A stretch of DNA of 64,000 bases from Isoetes taiwanensis (Eukaryota; Streptophyta; Lycopodiopsida; Isoetales; Isoetaceae): NCBI GenBank assembly GCA_021234155.1, contig JAJEKV010000047.1, forward strand, positions 7,717,071 through 7,781,070, read 5' to 3'. A model generated the notes under the pieces. The model did no database searches. It saw nothing but the letters and a program-made list of their open reading frames with translations, and was not told where the DNA came from. The first letter of the stretch is position 1. Each line of letters opens with the position of its first letter. The translations under genes and the position numbers were made by a program. Below, in pieces: positions 1 through 12,689 of this stretch.

Positions 1-50
1 CAATCTTGCATGGGCGAGAATCAAACCTACTATGGCCATTTTAGTTTGGG

Positions 51-1482
51 TTGTGGAGTGATGGTCCAGTTTTTCATATTGGGAGTATCATGAGGTGTTT
101 GAGAAACTATGAAAATGGATACAATGGTCACCTCGAGGACCTTCTGACTAGCCGGGCACTACATAGAGCATTGTTAGATGGAAACCCTAACAATATTGAA
201 AAGTTCGACAAGGCAAGGTTTAGGAAGCATGGGTCTAATGAACATGTTGGAGCTTCAACTTCACGTGCTAAACCTCAAGATCTACCCAAAAGGTTTCTCT
301 TGCAACTTGATAATTGTCTTTGGCCAAAATAAAAACAGTGGATGTTTTCTTTCCTATCCTACTTAACAATTTGTGGGGATATTTGAAAGAGTTAATTTAG
401 GGTTTTCTTAAGCCGGGCATACCCATGAGGATGTGGATGCATTATTTGGCAAATATAGTTGTATCTTGACGACAAGCGGTGACCAACTTTCCTAGGCTAA
501 TGGAAATCTTGCATGAATGCACTACTCCAAACCCTATAGCTTCTCTCATAGAAGAAGTGCCCGATTGGAAGAGCTTTGTGGATGGTTATACATTGGATCT
601 TGAAGGTCATTCAAGCCTCTGCAGTTCACTTTTGGGTGAGAGATGGGATTCCAATCTTCCAATGGAAGATGAGACCTTGGAGAGGATGAGTGGAGAGGAG
701 GGAGGAAATATATAGCGTCTAGATGAGAATGGCAAGCCTATGATACCTCTAGGTCAACCAAAAGCTTTAAAACCTACTGAAGAAGTGAAGCAATTGGGAT
801 TGACTAAGGAAGGAATCCAAGACTATATAAAGCATTGGCAAACCAATCCGGATGACACCAACCGTGCCTTGGTGGCTTACTAGAAAGAAGGTGATTAACT
901 TTGTTGGGGGAGATAGACACATCCTCGGATGAATTGAAAGAAGGGTGGTTGCCTAAGACTAGGTGGAAGACCTTAGCAGTCTTTGAGGATTTTGATGACA
1001 ACATAAGTAGCATTCATGACAATATGCTCCTCCTCCTTGACAAACACTATGTTGGTCCTAAGAACAATAGGCCAAAGTTTCTAGGCATGGATGCTTATGA
1101 ACCTTCCAAGCTGACTTGGAATGCCACCAATTTGTGGTAGTAAAACCATCAGATTTAGATACATATCCCAATGTGGTTGGGGTTCACTATCTACGATATT
1201 TGCAAAGAAGAAGGTAATATTAACTTCAACCATGCTTGGGTGGAATGGTGGTGTCGGTTCATCGGTTGACCAGCGTATCCGGATAAAGAAAGGTACTTTC
1301 AGTTGTTGGACAAAGAGATGGAGGAGAAATCCAGTGATCGATCTTTGGCTAGACTATGAAAGTGTTTTTTACTCATGGACTCCAAACACTATTCCAGCTA
1401 AAATTCGAGAATTACAATACCTCGGGATGTCGGGGAAGAAGGCTATGATATCATTGGGGGTGCTTGAAAGAAAAGTTGAATA
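51..1482 (+). pseudogene. Broken DUF7869-type transposon-associated protein
   Basis: Several reading frames in one order give one recognisable protein. QLDNC at about 318 is followed, after stops and frame changes, by AGHTHEDVDALFG at 412-450. Then come MEILHECTTPNPIASLIEE and EVPDWKSF (about 500-575) and a C-terminal stretch with YPDKERYFQLLDKE near 1275-1315. The QLDNC to AGHTHEDVD arrangement is typical of the plant DUF7869 family, whose members usually sit in repeats and look like transposase catalytic domains; that role is inferred. At least one frameshift lies between AGHTHEDVDALFG and MEILHECT near 470, with further stops at 713 and 1138, so it is dead. I found no terminal repeats for its element. 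Family assignment is good; exact borders are not. Confidence 0.6.
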
Positions 1483-1685
1483 ACTATGTAAATTTTTGTT
1501 ATCACGTTTTATGATATGGTGCTATATTGTGAAATATTGACTATTTTGTAAATAACATGATATTACGTTTTTCATAATTTTAAGGTGAAATGTGTGAATT
1601 TGAATATGCTACTAAAACATGCAATATGAAATTTGTCCCAAAATTAAGACATAAACCCAATTTAATTGAATGATGGTTTATTTAC

Positions 1686-1805
1686 TAATAAATTTATAAA
1701 AAGGGATATTATTGCGGGCTTTGCATCAAAAGTAACCAAGATGGGACAACAAGATTGGCCGAAGATTTAATAAAAAATACACTTCATTGATCTAGCTTCA
1801 TTTTT
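1686..1805 (+). repeat. Fragment of the LTR found in the 2.6 kb palindrome
   Basis: This stretch matches 3759-3875, near the 3' side of the LTR in the left palindrome arm (taataaatttataaa, gcgggctttgcatcaaa, cacttcattgatctagct), with small indels. It is an isolated piece of the same LTR family. Similarity stops after gatctagct. From 1806 to 2724 I see nothing recognisable except TGCATGCA-type short repeats at about 2580-2625. Confidence 0.6.
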
Positions 1806-3009
1806 GCGGGTTTTACATGTCTCTGCATTGAGGCAGTCGGACTTCGGAAAAGCAGGGAGGATAGAGCTTTGTCGATGTTGCCACGAGCCATTGAAGATGA
1901 ATGTTATACCCTCGGATCTGCCCGGCGTTTGCCCATATCCGTGCCTGGTATGTTAGGTTAGTTGTGCACGACCCGCCCATTTGCATGAGTTATTGAATCC
2001 GATATGCGTGGGCTTGTTGGGGTCATACAGCCAAGAGGTTATGGATACGGACTTCGGTTGTGTCCTCACAGGGGCGATATTGAATTGTCCTATACAATTA
2101 TATAGTGTACCCGGCATACTAATGCTTGCTAAGGTTTTCCTCGAAAACCCTTGGGGGCATGGGTTTTAATCGGCGATATCACTTAACTAGCGCTTTCTTT
2201 TTGTCTGGGTCCCATAGGCCAATTGGTCTCCATGGACGATAAAAGTCTATTCTATTCTATTCTCGTTTACATTCAAGAATCTATCTTTGATTGTGTTAAT
2301 TCAATTCAGATCATGCCTCAATCCATTAAATCTACAAACCATCATCAAAGTTCATTAAGCTTTTCCAAAACTACGTCCACCAAAACATAGACATCACAAA
2401 AACGCCAGGTATAAGACTTAACCCCCACTTGAAAATACTTTGCTCCTTCTCCTTGGTTCAATTCTGATCAATCTGGTGCAAGCGCATCCTCCACAATAAA
2501 AAAGGCTTCTTTCCCATGGAAAACTCCTTCCCAAGAAATCCAGAATAATATTGTTGCACTTATATAATCTAACAATGACCTTGCATGCATGCACACACTG
2601 CATGCATGGACACATTGCATGCATCTATTCCTAGCGCAAAATCATTTATTTCACCATTGAAAATGCACTCTTATATAATGGAACGTTACTTACATCTTCA
2701 TGTTGATGCTAAGTTGCTAGATCCGTTACAATTAAGATAAAGTTGCAGGTCTAAGATGTTGCTAATGGTTTTTCTTTCAAAGACATTTGGAGATGGCATC
2801 CTCAGAAGGAGGAGCAGCATCTAGAGGTTTTGTGGTTACCATATAAGTCTGGCAAGGGATAAGTCTTCATATAAGTAATGAGAAAAAATCTTGATGATCT
2901 TGAGGTATGGATAAGTGAATATGTTGGCATTGCATATTGATCCTATAAGTTGTTAGAGGATTGCTTCACTAAATCAATGATTGACCCATGAGGACATGGG
3001 TTAAATTTT

Positions 3010-3021
3010 AGAAGGGGAGAC
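3010..3021 (+). other. Polypurine tract before LTR (left arm)
   Basis: The purine run agaaggggaga lies directly before the LTR start TGTAAAGGTCC at 3022. This is the expected arrangement of a plus-strand primer site upstream of a 3' LTR. Its mirror copy is at about 5008-5018. Confidence 0.65.
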
Positions 3022-3930
3022 TGTAAAGGTCCTGGCCACTTGATGGGTCAATATACATATTTATGTATGTATGTACACATACATGGCATGTATGCTGCAT
3101 GAGTCTAGGGTTTTGTCTGTTTGGAGAAAGGATTGTTGCAGGGTATGAAGGCGAAGGAACAATTAGGCGTTTTTGGTACCCAAGGTTTGAAGCATCATAA
3201 CTCGGCAAGCTGAGATCCTTTTTACGTGATTCATTTTGTATTAGAAAGATTTCTAAGTAAGATTTCTGGATTGGGTCTGATCATGTCGAAACCCATCTAT
3301 ATGCAAAAGTTACGACAGAAATAGTGATGCTGGGACAGAGTTGACTGCACTATGTATGTTCTTCTATAATTTGATTCTTGGAGCTAGAAGGCGATCTTTT
3401 GAGGCGCAAGCAATGGGAAAGAGTGCAGAGGTCTATGCATGAAGAAATTATTAGGTGGGTTTTTTTGTTGATTGGTTTAATCTCAGACACATGGGCTGCC
3501 ATATTCAAATTTATGTCTGCTTTAGTAAGAGGGTTATATATAGCATCTAAGTGGTATGATATGCAAAGAATTGATCAGGAGAAGGGCAGAACTAGCTATA
3601 TATTAGGGACTGAAGCAAGATTGGCCTCTGGAAGAAGTCTGGCCTACCACAATTTATTTGATGTGTGTTGCTTTTGTTGTTGCTTAGTTCATTGTTCACA
3701 TTCTTTTCTTGCGACGTTTCTTAAAGCAATAAAAGTAAGCTAAGAAAAATGTAATATTTGCTAATAAATTTATAAAGAGGGATATTGAGCGGGCTTTGCA
3801 TCAAAGTAACCAAGATGGGACAATAAGATTGGGATGAAGATTTAACAGGAAATACACTTCATTGATCTAGCTATGGATAATAGAGAATTTTCATGTAGAG
3901 AAATCTAGGACACATGGTTTGATTATGGCT
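3022..3930 (+). repeat. LTR of a retrotransposon, left arm
   Basis: It starts TGTAAAGGTCCTGG after the polypurine tract and ends before a primer-binding-site-like sequence at 3931 (ttggtattcagag, close to the TGGTATCAGAG complement of initiator tRNA-Met). The exact 3' end is uncertain because no clean CA end is visible; CACA at about 3910 is an alternative. The 121-codon open frame inside (3378-3743) resembles no protein I know and is probably not coding. The order internal 3' end - PPT - LTR - PBS is that of a one-LTR junction (tandem elements or a circle), not of a normal element end. Confidence 0.65.
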
Positions 3931-3943
3931 TTGGTATTCAGAG
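3931..3943 (+). other. Putative primer-binding site (tRNA-Met type)
   Basis: The sequence ttggtattcagag resembles the plant initiator tRNA-Met primer site TGGTATCAGAGC with one inserted base. It lies directly downstream of the LTR and is mirrored in the right arm near 4086-4098. Confidence 0.5.
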
Positions 3944-4098
3944 ATGGGAAGAAGGGTAGGGATCAGTCTCGCATGGATTTATGGTAAGCATTAGATGTTG
4001 AGATAGAACCTAAGCTCTAGAACATCTCAACATCCAATGCTTACCATAAATCCATGCCAGACTGATCTTTACCCTTCTTCCCATCTCTGAATACCAAA

Positions 4099-5007
4099 GC
4101 TACAATTAAACCATGTGTCCTAGATTTCTCTACATGAAAATTCTCTATTATCCATAGCTAGATCAATGAAGTGTATTTCCTGTTAAATCTTCATCCCAAT
4201 CTTATTGTCCCATCTTGGTTACTTTGATGCAAAGCCCGCTCAATATCCCTCTTTATAAATTTATTAGCAAATATTACATTTTTCTTAGCTTACTTTTATT
4301 GCTTTAAGAAACGTCGCAAGAAAAGAATGTGAACAATGAACTAAGCAACAACAAAAGCAACACACATCAAATAAATTGTGGTAGGCCAGACTTCTTCCAG
4401 AGGCCAATCTTGCTTCAGTCCCTAATATATAGCTAGTTCTGCCCTTCTCCTGATCAATTCTTTGCATATCATACCACTTAGATGCTATATATAACCCTCT
4501 TACTAAAGCAGACATAAATTTGAATATGGCAGCCCATGTGTCTGAGATTAAACCAATCAACAAAAAAACCCACCTAATAATTTCTTCATGCATAGACCTC
4601 TGCACTCTTTCCCATTGCTTGCGCCTCAAAAGATCGCCTTCTAGCTCCAAGAATCAAATTATAGAAGAACATACATAGTGCAGTCAACTCTGTCCCAGCA
4701 TCACTATTTCTGTCGTAACTTTTGCATATAGATGGGTTTCGACATGATCAGACCCAATCCAGAAATCTTACTTAGAAATCTTTCTAATACAAAATGAATC
4801 ACGTAAAAAGGATCTCAGCTTGCCGAGTTATGATGCTTCAAACCTTGGGTACCAAAACTGCCCAGAATTGCTCCCTGCCTTCATACCCTGCAACAATCCT
4901 TTCTCCAAACAGACAAAACCCTAGACTCATGCAGCATACATGCCATGTATGTGTACATACATACATAAATATGTATATTGACCCATCAAGTGGCCAGGAC
5001 CTTTACA
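4099..5007 (-). repeat. LTR of the same retrotransposon, right arm
   Basis: Mirror copy of 3022-3930. On the minus strand it starts TGTAAAGGTCC at 5007, preceded by the same polypurine tract. Its 121-codon frame (4285-4650, minus) translates identically to that of the left arm. Confidence 0.65.
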
Positions 5008-5439
5008 GTCTCCCCTTCTAAAATTTAACCCATGTCCTCATGGGTCAATCATTGATTTAGTGAAGCAATCCTCTAACAACTTATAGGATCAATATGCAAT
5101 GCCAACATATTCACTTATCCATACCTCAAGATCATCAAGATTTTTTCTCATTACTTATATGAAGACTTATCCCTTGCCAGACTTATATGGTAACCACAAA
5201 ACCTCTAGATGCTGCTCCTCCTTCTGAGGATGCCATCTCCAAATGTCTTTGAAAGAAAAACCATTAGCAACATCTTAGACCTGCAACTTTATCTTAATCC
5301 ACCTTGTTACATCCAAAGATCCAAACTTGCAATCCATAATTCACAATGGCAACACCCAAAGATCCATTATGAGCAGTTGCTTCTATCCATTTATGCTGGT
5401 GTCTCGGGAGCGCGACACCCAGATCTACTCGAGCAGTCT

Positions 5440-5545
5440 CCCATGGGACCGTTACAGAACTTGTCATTTGCATATTGATTGCAAACTTCCTGTGTGCCAT
5501 CCTCCATCGCGAGACCGTGGAGAAGCCCCCCTGTGTTTGCAAATT
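5440..5545 (-). pseudogene. LINE reverse-transcriptase fragment
   Basis: On the minus strand this reads LAMEDGTQEVCNQYA, matching the same segment of LINE A at about 8925-9010 (CNQYA, equivalent to the start of the YADD catalytic box). About 100 bases are clearly homologous; beyond them similarity fades. It is an isolated LINE scrap beside the palindrome. From 5546 to 6312 I see only AT-rich sequence with short open frames and nothing recognisable. Confidence 0.55.
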
Positions 5546-6312
5546 TATCTTGATGCCAAGACATCATTGTTGTTGTACGATGGGACAAATTATTCTCCTT
5601 ATGCAATTTCTTTTTTGCTACAGTTTTGAGTGCTACAAGTTATGATGGCTCTGATATCGATGAGTGAAATACCAAAATGTATTCTAGACTCTGAAGCTTA
5701 TTGCATTATGACATATAGAAGAATAATAATTTTACATCTATTCTTGAAGGTTATAATTGTCTCATTCCATGCACCTTTGTTATGGCTATGCAATGATCAC
5801 ATAGATGACAAAACCTTTATATTTCTCAAATCTTTTTGTTCTTATGCTATGTTTGATCGACTATATCCAAGCTCACCTGAACATATGCGAAGGTCCTAAT
5901 CGACCGTAATCAAGCAACATGGTAGGCCATATCTGCTACTAAATCTTTGCTTGCAACTTTATCAATCACTGTTAGCTTTGCCCTTATATGTACATATGTG
6001 CATCCAAGAAAAAGCAAAAATGATGGATGCAAAAATGTTTTTTGTTTTACTCCATAAAATATATTATAATTGGATCCTATCATGTGTCACTCCATGAGAT
6101 TTCTTTTATCTAAAGGTCGTTAATAAGATAATAGCTTTCAAAGTACACATTAAGGCGGACATGGGTGCTACGACAGGAAGCTTTATTAAGCTTTGGACAT
6201 ATTGGAACTTGGTTTCAATTCAAAAATTTCTTGGCAGCAAGGACACTAAATATTAGGGAACTTTAGAAATGCTTTCAATTCTATATTTTAGAACTCAAAT
6301 TTTTTGTCTTGA

Positions 6313-7130
6313 TATGAATTTTTATGGACGAACGTATTAGGCTATGTTTTTTTGTCTCTATATGCATTTTTGTGGACGAAAGTATTATGCTTATGCTTTT
6401 TACAGGACCCTTGATTCAAAAGCCTATTTTCCACCATCTATGGAAACCATTCCTAGAGTTTCAAATTTGAATCTTAATTCTAGGGTGACGTGCAACTCGA
6501 TGGGCTTACCGCAATAATGGACGTCATCTATTTTGGGAAGTGTGAGCTTAAGGATTGACTTGCTCTTGGTTTGTGTGAATATTTCAAATATAATAATGTT
6601 GTGGAAACCCGTCCTATTTTGAAAATTGGAAATCCTTGTTTGTTTCTGAAAGTAAGAAATTCGAAAAGGTCCATAGGAAATAGAAAGGGTTTCCATGGAA
6701 ACCTTCCTGGTCTTAATGAAAGTCGGGCAATTTTCCCTAGAAATAAGAAGCATTTCCTTGGAAAATATGAATGGTTTTGGAAAATAGGTGGGCTTTTAGT
6801 GGAAAATTGGAAGGGTTTTTATGGGAAAACAATGGTGTTCCCGCACTTTTGTAAAATAGTTTGCCGTGTGGCAAAGTTTAGTAGTATTCTATTCTATTTT
6901 ATTCTCTTGCATAGGTGAACACATTGAGATTGCTGCAAAATACAATGCATACAAAATTTGAGTTTCTTGCTGTCGTGGTGCTCTCATGTTCATCCGCCTT
7001 CCAACTGTGGGGACATGGAATCTGGGCCTTATTTGATCAGGTCTTTGCCTGCCAATATTTATGCTTACATGTATTATGAGCCCCGTCTATTGAAATTGAA
7101 CCATATATGCCAAATTGGAATATTTTTTTT
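6313..7130 (-). repeat. LINE A 3' region shared with LINE B
   Basis: This stretch matches 18742-19555 with many small indels. It lies beyond an A-rich run (minus-strand poly-A at about 7120-7150) and contains no recognisable protein. Because both LINE copies end at its outer edge it is most simply 3' untranslated sequence; an old 3' transduction past an internal poly-A is an alternative. Confidence 0.6.
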
Positions 7131-7403
7131 TTGAAGGACAAAAAAAAAAGTTAATTAATCAGATAAAAAGTACAAAATTTACATGTCTCATCTAACTGTG
7201 TAAGCACAAAAAGATGCCCGCGAGTCACGAGCACGGGCACAATGTACTTACTCGAGAATAGAAGACTAATGATAAGAATCAATTGAGAGATCTTGAATCG
7301 GATCGTTCCATCATTTTACGATTCAAGCGAGGAACACTTTCGTAGGTTGTCGATATCTTTTTACGGGCCACCGTAATAACACGCGTGCGAGAAAATTAAT
7401 GCC

Positions 7404-9653
7404 CTAAAAGATGTGGTGTCTGCGGCTCCCATATCGACCATAGGAATAACGGAACCAAGATGGAATGCCCTTTGTTTTAAATTTGGAGGCCATGCGTTGG
7501 GATAGGATGCCAAGTGAATGCATCGGCCGGTCCAATGTCTTTATTAAACAAACCTTGTAGCCGGGACCATCTTTGGTTGAACCTCGGGACAATCAAAGAG
7601 ACAATGCTCAAAGTCTCAACGTCCAGAAAAGGCGAGTGGGCATCTTTGCGGATATCACGAGGATCATAGCAATGTCGGGAAGACATTAACTTCGAACACA
7701 CATGGATAACACGCCACCACGAGAGACTTTAGGGTGGAGCAATCTATCCCAAAGCCATTGTCATATACGACACAAAGTGGGGTACATGGAACACATGGGT
7801 GCCACCCATCATCGGCAGCTGGAGGGTACGTGATGCTAAAAAGAAGGCAATATATTGATCGACAAAGTGCTTGCCTCTGTGAATATTTTTATGGCCAGTC
7901 CCATGGCACCCTTTCACAACACCGGCTTGCACTATAAGAGCAAATTTTCGTGATCTTCTCCCATAGAGATACATCCCAGCGAGAAGAAATTTGGAACTTT
8001 GCACGAAATTCCAGGCCAAGGCGATGGCGACACGCCTCATACCATGCTTGAATAGAGACAACACACAAAGAATCCATGCGTCTCTTTTTAAGGGATGAGC
8101 CCGATCTTTGTTAATGGAAGCATGGGGTTTGGCGTCTGGAGATAGTGGTGCCCACCATCATGGAGTCTCAATTGGGTGTAGATAGAGGGGCATGGCGGAA
8201 AAAGATGTATGGCCCAGCCTCCCATCTTTGTCAACAAACAGCAAAAATGGAGAAGCATTTGGAAAGAGGGCTGCAGAGTCACGAAATAAAGCCCAAGGTA
8301 GGGGCTGATTTGGCCGCCTTCTTGCCTAGAGGGATCTGATGACCAAGAGCTTGTCTAAGAAGTGAACCGGAGAGTCATCCTCACCATTCGGGGAGTCTCC
8401 AAATGAACTTTGAAATAAGCACTTTGCTTTCTGCGATAGAAGTCCATCATACCCGGACCACCTGCCCATTTTGGAAGGATGCGCCGACCAAGCCACCTTA
8501 ACCACATCACCTTCCTCAATGCCGCCCGGATAAAGTTTGAACTATTGCAATGAGCTCCGCACTTTGATGCGTGGGGCTAGCAGATGAAATGCCATATAAA
8601 CATGGGTACTACTGGGGCTGACTTGGCCCTTGTGTCAATGCGACCACTTAAAGAGACAACTTAGCGGTGGACCACCAAAACAAGTGCTTCTCAAACCCCT
8701 AATGATCTCCTCCCATGCAGCTCCTATAGTAACATGGATGCCAAGCTGGAATCCCCAACAACTTGATGGCTTGTCCATGCGCCAAAGAAATTTCCATGGA
8801 TGTCGTGAACACATGCGGATCGGATTATCCAATGTCCACAAAGCTATACATACGCCACCCCAAAGGACAGGAGCCCGATTGAAAAAGTATCTAAGAGCAT
8901 TTTGGCGGCGAGATTCGGCATTAGCGGTTTGGGAAGAGGCGATGTAGTCGCATATTGATTGCAAACCTCTTGTGTCGTCCTCCATTGCAAGACCATGGAA
9001 AAGTCCCTCTGTGGTTTACAGCGGTGAATAAACTGCGACAAAGCCTTTACAACAATTGTGAAGAGCAATGGTGCTAAAGGGGCATCCACTGGCCGAATAC
9101 CATGACCAGAGTGAAAAGGCATCGGCGGCGGCTCATCATGGAACATAACGATGATGCTTAGGAGATATCGCGACTTCATAATATCGATGTGGTTGTTCCC
9201 CAAATCAGTCTTAGCAAACATCCAGTAGCATGAATTCCTAAACGACAGCATTTGTCATAAGCCTTTGCAAAATCAAGCTTAAGGTATACAAGCGGAAGGT
9301 TTGCTTCGGTGCCCCAATAAATTCCCTAAATGGCAATTACAACATTGTTCAAAATGCACGTTTTAGAAGAAAACACATTTGGGTTGTTGAGTTGGACTCT
9401 GCCAGATGTCCTTTGCGGATTCAAAAAACTTGGTGAAGATCTTATATCTGTGGAGGATAATAAGGTGATGGGCGCTTGATGCGAAATAGTCGAGGATCCT
9501 TGACCTTGGGGATGGGTGAGATGGCATCGTGTTTAGAATTCTATCAAAGCGATGGACCATCAAAAGTCGTAAAGAAAGCATCATACACTCTGGCTCCGGC
9601 CATTCCCAATACTCACGGAAGAACTCAATTGGCAAACCATCTAAACTGGGCAT
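7404..9653 (-). pseudogene. LINE A reverse transcriptase and C-terminal part of ORF2 (broken)
   Basis: Minus-strand frames give pieces of an L1-type ORF2 product. PSLDGLPIEFFREYWEW sits near 9600-9653 and is equivalent to the start of the RT domain. APLLFTIVVKALSQFIHR near 9020-9080 and EVCNQYA near 8960 mark the RT palm. The C-terminal region 7401-7701 contains NQRWSRLQGLFNK, a motif seen after the RT in plant LINEs. Many frameshifts and stops separate these, so it is inactive. The protein would nick and reverse-transcribe its own RNA at the target. LINE B carries the same pieces at 39349-41308. Confidence 0.7.
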
Positions 9654-12505
9654 TTGCCTCTTTTTGATTCAAAAAGCTAGAACCTAAATCATCATTTGTC
9701 ATAGCCTCTCCTCTATTGACTCGCGTTGCTCACGGAGGAGATGATGGGAAATCCTAGACAAAATAGCACCTCGCATTTTACGTTGAAAGGGAAGATGTTT
9801 CTTAGCAAAAAGCGTCTAGAAGTGGTTATGTAGATGTTGCTTGAGTTGATCGGCTCTGTTAGCCGAACCATTCGACAAAATGCTTAATGAGGACATGATC
9901 GGCGTCATGCGATGCCTCTTAGCCGCCGCGCGGAAAAAGCGCGTACAATGGTCTCTATCCGCGAAACCCTCTGGACCTGCCTTTGTCTTTACTTGTAAAC
10001 TTGCTCCTCCTCCAATTCTTGGATGCGTGCCAAAATATCACGATCATGAACACACGGAAGATGTCCACGTCGAGAATGGGCGAGGTCTGATACAAAAGGT
10101 ATCACAAGGCTCCCAAAATTAACAATATCAATTTTTGCAACATTTTTTATATAAAATCACTATAATAAAGTAATATTACTTTGTGGGTTAATATGTTGAT
10201 TAACCATGAATAGTTATGTACTATGATTTGTGTGTATAGTTTATTATTCTAGTTTGCTACCAGAGTTCAAGCTTATGGTTTCTTATAGCAGTTATTTTGC
10301 GTGGTTTAATAATGTGGTCTTAGTATTTTAAAGATATGGTCCAATGCCATAAACTAATAATGGTTTCAACTTTACTTATCTATGGAAGCTATAATGGTTT
10401 CTTGATGAAATTATATGTACTTTTTATATAAATCAACGTTGTTAGATACAATAAAATGTCTAACTTTTTTATCACAAAATATAGGCTAACTGGTATTGCT
10501 TTTACCATCAAGATGGTAACTGGTATTAGGACAAACCAATGGGGTTTTCATAAATGCAGTTGGTTTTATTGTCAATTTTAGGATATATTTGTTCAACAAT
10601 GACTTTGTAATCATTATTGATTTATGCTTAAATGTTCAACAACTCTTATCATTTGGTTACAATTTTTCAATCAAATCCCAAACGTTTTAACTTTGTGATC
10701 ATTATTGATTTATAAGAAACTAAGAAACGCTTATGTCATCGTAAATAATGATCACCTATAAAATGTGATATTTAAAGAACCATCCAAGAAAATATACGAG
10801 GCAGCTTAGGGATTTGAACCCTAATATCTCCATTTGGCCAATGACTAGAGTGCAAGAAGGATTACATGGTATCCCATAGTATCTTATAGAAAAAACAATA
10901 AAAAAAATAGACATAGCAAACGAATTGCATATAAAACAAATAACTAATTTATCCTCAAAGCAAAATGTAGAACTACATCTAGATAAACAAATAAATAAAC
11001 CGTATAAAAGAGAAATAAAAAACACAAAGACATATACAAGCCTTACTCATACCACTTATACAAGAAACAAAGTAAAGGTGCATCCGTGAGGCATTTCCTT
11101 TGCCCACATCTCAACATTTAAGCACGTGGAAAAGCTTTTAAATAAGTAGATTTCAATGAGCAAAAGCATTGATATTATAAAACAGCATATACTAGCTCCT
11201 CAACAACCTGCAAATATTATCCTGGAAATACTAAAGACGATGCATGCAATGAAAAGAAAATTAAAATATATATACTTGAGATGAGATAGCTATATGTTAC
11301 ATGAAGAGGGATTAAGTCAAACATATGAATTTCCGAAATCAGAAGCTTCAGATTTGAACTTTGTATTTCATCTGAAGAGCATAAATGCCATAATCAAAAT
11401 GGGTCACGTTCATTCTTTGGAGACCTGCAGAAGGCACTTGCAATAAATCACAAACCCTTTTAATATTTGCCATCAATATAGATGTAGCAATGTAGATGGA
11501 GCAATGTTTTTGAAGACACATAGAGATTTTGCTTACTTCAAACAGTGAGGTAGAAGAACTATTATCGATTCACTCCCAAATAATCAGCAGCATGCCAATA
11601 ATGGCAAAAACATCAAACGCTCAAATAGAATCGGCAGCTAGCAAGAATCCACAGAGGCAACTAGGGCAAGCTGAAAAAAGTTTATTTGAAAAATATGTTA
11701 GCTTGCCGGAAATGAATAGAAAGGCAAAATAAGGAAACTCAATCCAAGTCGCACAGGCCACATCAATTATGTCTAGATATAGAACCATTAGATGATGGTT
11801 CTTGCATGCCCTTACATGCAAATCAGTAAAGAAAGCTTGTAAACTACCACAAACCACACCAGAAAAGTAGCATCCAACTCTTCTTTGAGAATCGATCATG
11901 CTAGATCAAGCATGAAATCCTGTAAAATGTTCTGAAATAGAGAATGACGGACGCGAAAAAACACCTGGGACCCTATAAACATCCTAGAGAAGAATACTAG
12001 GAGCAGCAAAGGCAGTCAAGAATAGTCTGAAGACACGAACCTTTACAGCAAATCGCCTTGTCCCAGTTACAGTGTCGCCATCCTTCAGTCGCTAGTTCGC
12101 CATAGCCATTTATCCAACATAGCATAGCATGAGAAAGAATGAGGAATGAAAGCGGCCAAGCATAGCGTGAGAAAGAATGAGGAATGAAAGAAAAGAGGGG
12201 GAAAATGAAATAAGGTCAAGCCGTTATGGAGAAGCGTTTTGGATATTAACCACACGTGGCATTCAAAAAATAGTAAAAAACAGATAGGTGCAATTCAGCC
12301 CTATCCGCCTATCACGCCGTGCCACGTGGCACTTTTATTTTACAGGAATGTTAACGGATAGAACAGACTCAGATTTACTGCGGCAAGAACAGCGTTTACC
12401 TCACATTCTGCGGGGTTTACCTTCGATTCAGCGATTCTACCCGACATTCTCTGATTTTACCCAGCATTCTGGGCTGCTGAATCGCACCTCTCTGTCTTCC
12501 ACGTT

Positions 12506-12612
12506 ACAGGATTGGCAATCTACTTGCCATTCCTGGGATGTCAACAGGGCTCCGCGCTTCGCGCGTCGCCCTGTTTCCATCCCAGGAATGGCAAGTAGAT
12601 TGCCATTCCTGT
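12506..12612. repeat. Foldback: about 40 bp stem with short loop
   Basis: acaggattggcaatctactt opens the left arm and its reverse complement closes the right arm. The arms run about 12506-12550 and 12568-12612 with a gcgcttcgcgc loop, and pairing is broken by only a few bases. The stem also contains smaller inverted pieces (ggcaatctacttgcc). No flanking target duplication is clear. It may be a tiny foldback element or a transcribed hairpin. Confidence 0.75.
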
Positions 12613-12689
12613 ATACAAGAACAAATTACGGGACTTGTGTTTAATATGCTTTTGTATTTGTCTCCATCCAACCTTGCACGATTGCCTAA

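Larger units (their letters stand above)
2725..5312. repeat. 2.6 kb near-perfect palindrome (inverted duplication)
   Basis: The left arm runs from about 2725 to 4004 and the right arm from 4024 to about 5312, with a 19-base spacer at 4005-4023. Paired positions sum to about 8028 throughout the inner part, and the arms encode an identical 121-codon open frame on opposite strands (3378-3743 and 4285-4650). Differences are few; the clearest is a small block near 3155-3175 against 4853-4880. Each arm holds the 3' internal end, polypurine tract, LTR and primer-binding site of an LTR retrotransposon. Such a structure can fold into a long hairpin, and transcripts across it would be double-stranded RNA. 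The similarity suggests recent origin or gene conversion. Confidence 0.92.

Noticed and set aside
3378-4650. Identical 121-codon frames on both strands as a real duplicated gene
   Set aside because: They lie within the LTR arms of the palindrome, have no recognisable domain, and are identical only because the arms are.
7110-7155. A-rich run as the true 3' end of LINE A
   Set aside because: LINE B shares a further 0.8 kb beyond it, and both copies end together at 6313 and 18742.
10800-10840. tRNA or SINE B-box-like sequence (ttagggttcaaatccctaa on the minus strand)
   Set aside because: No matching A box, no cloverleaf and no target duplication could be found.
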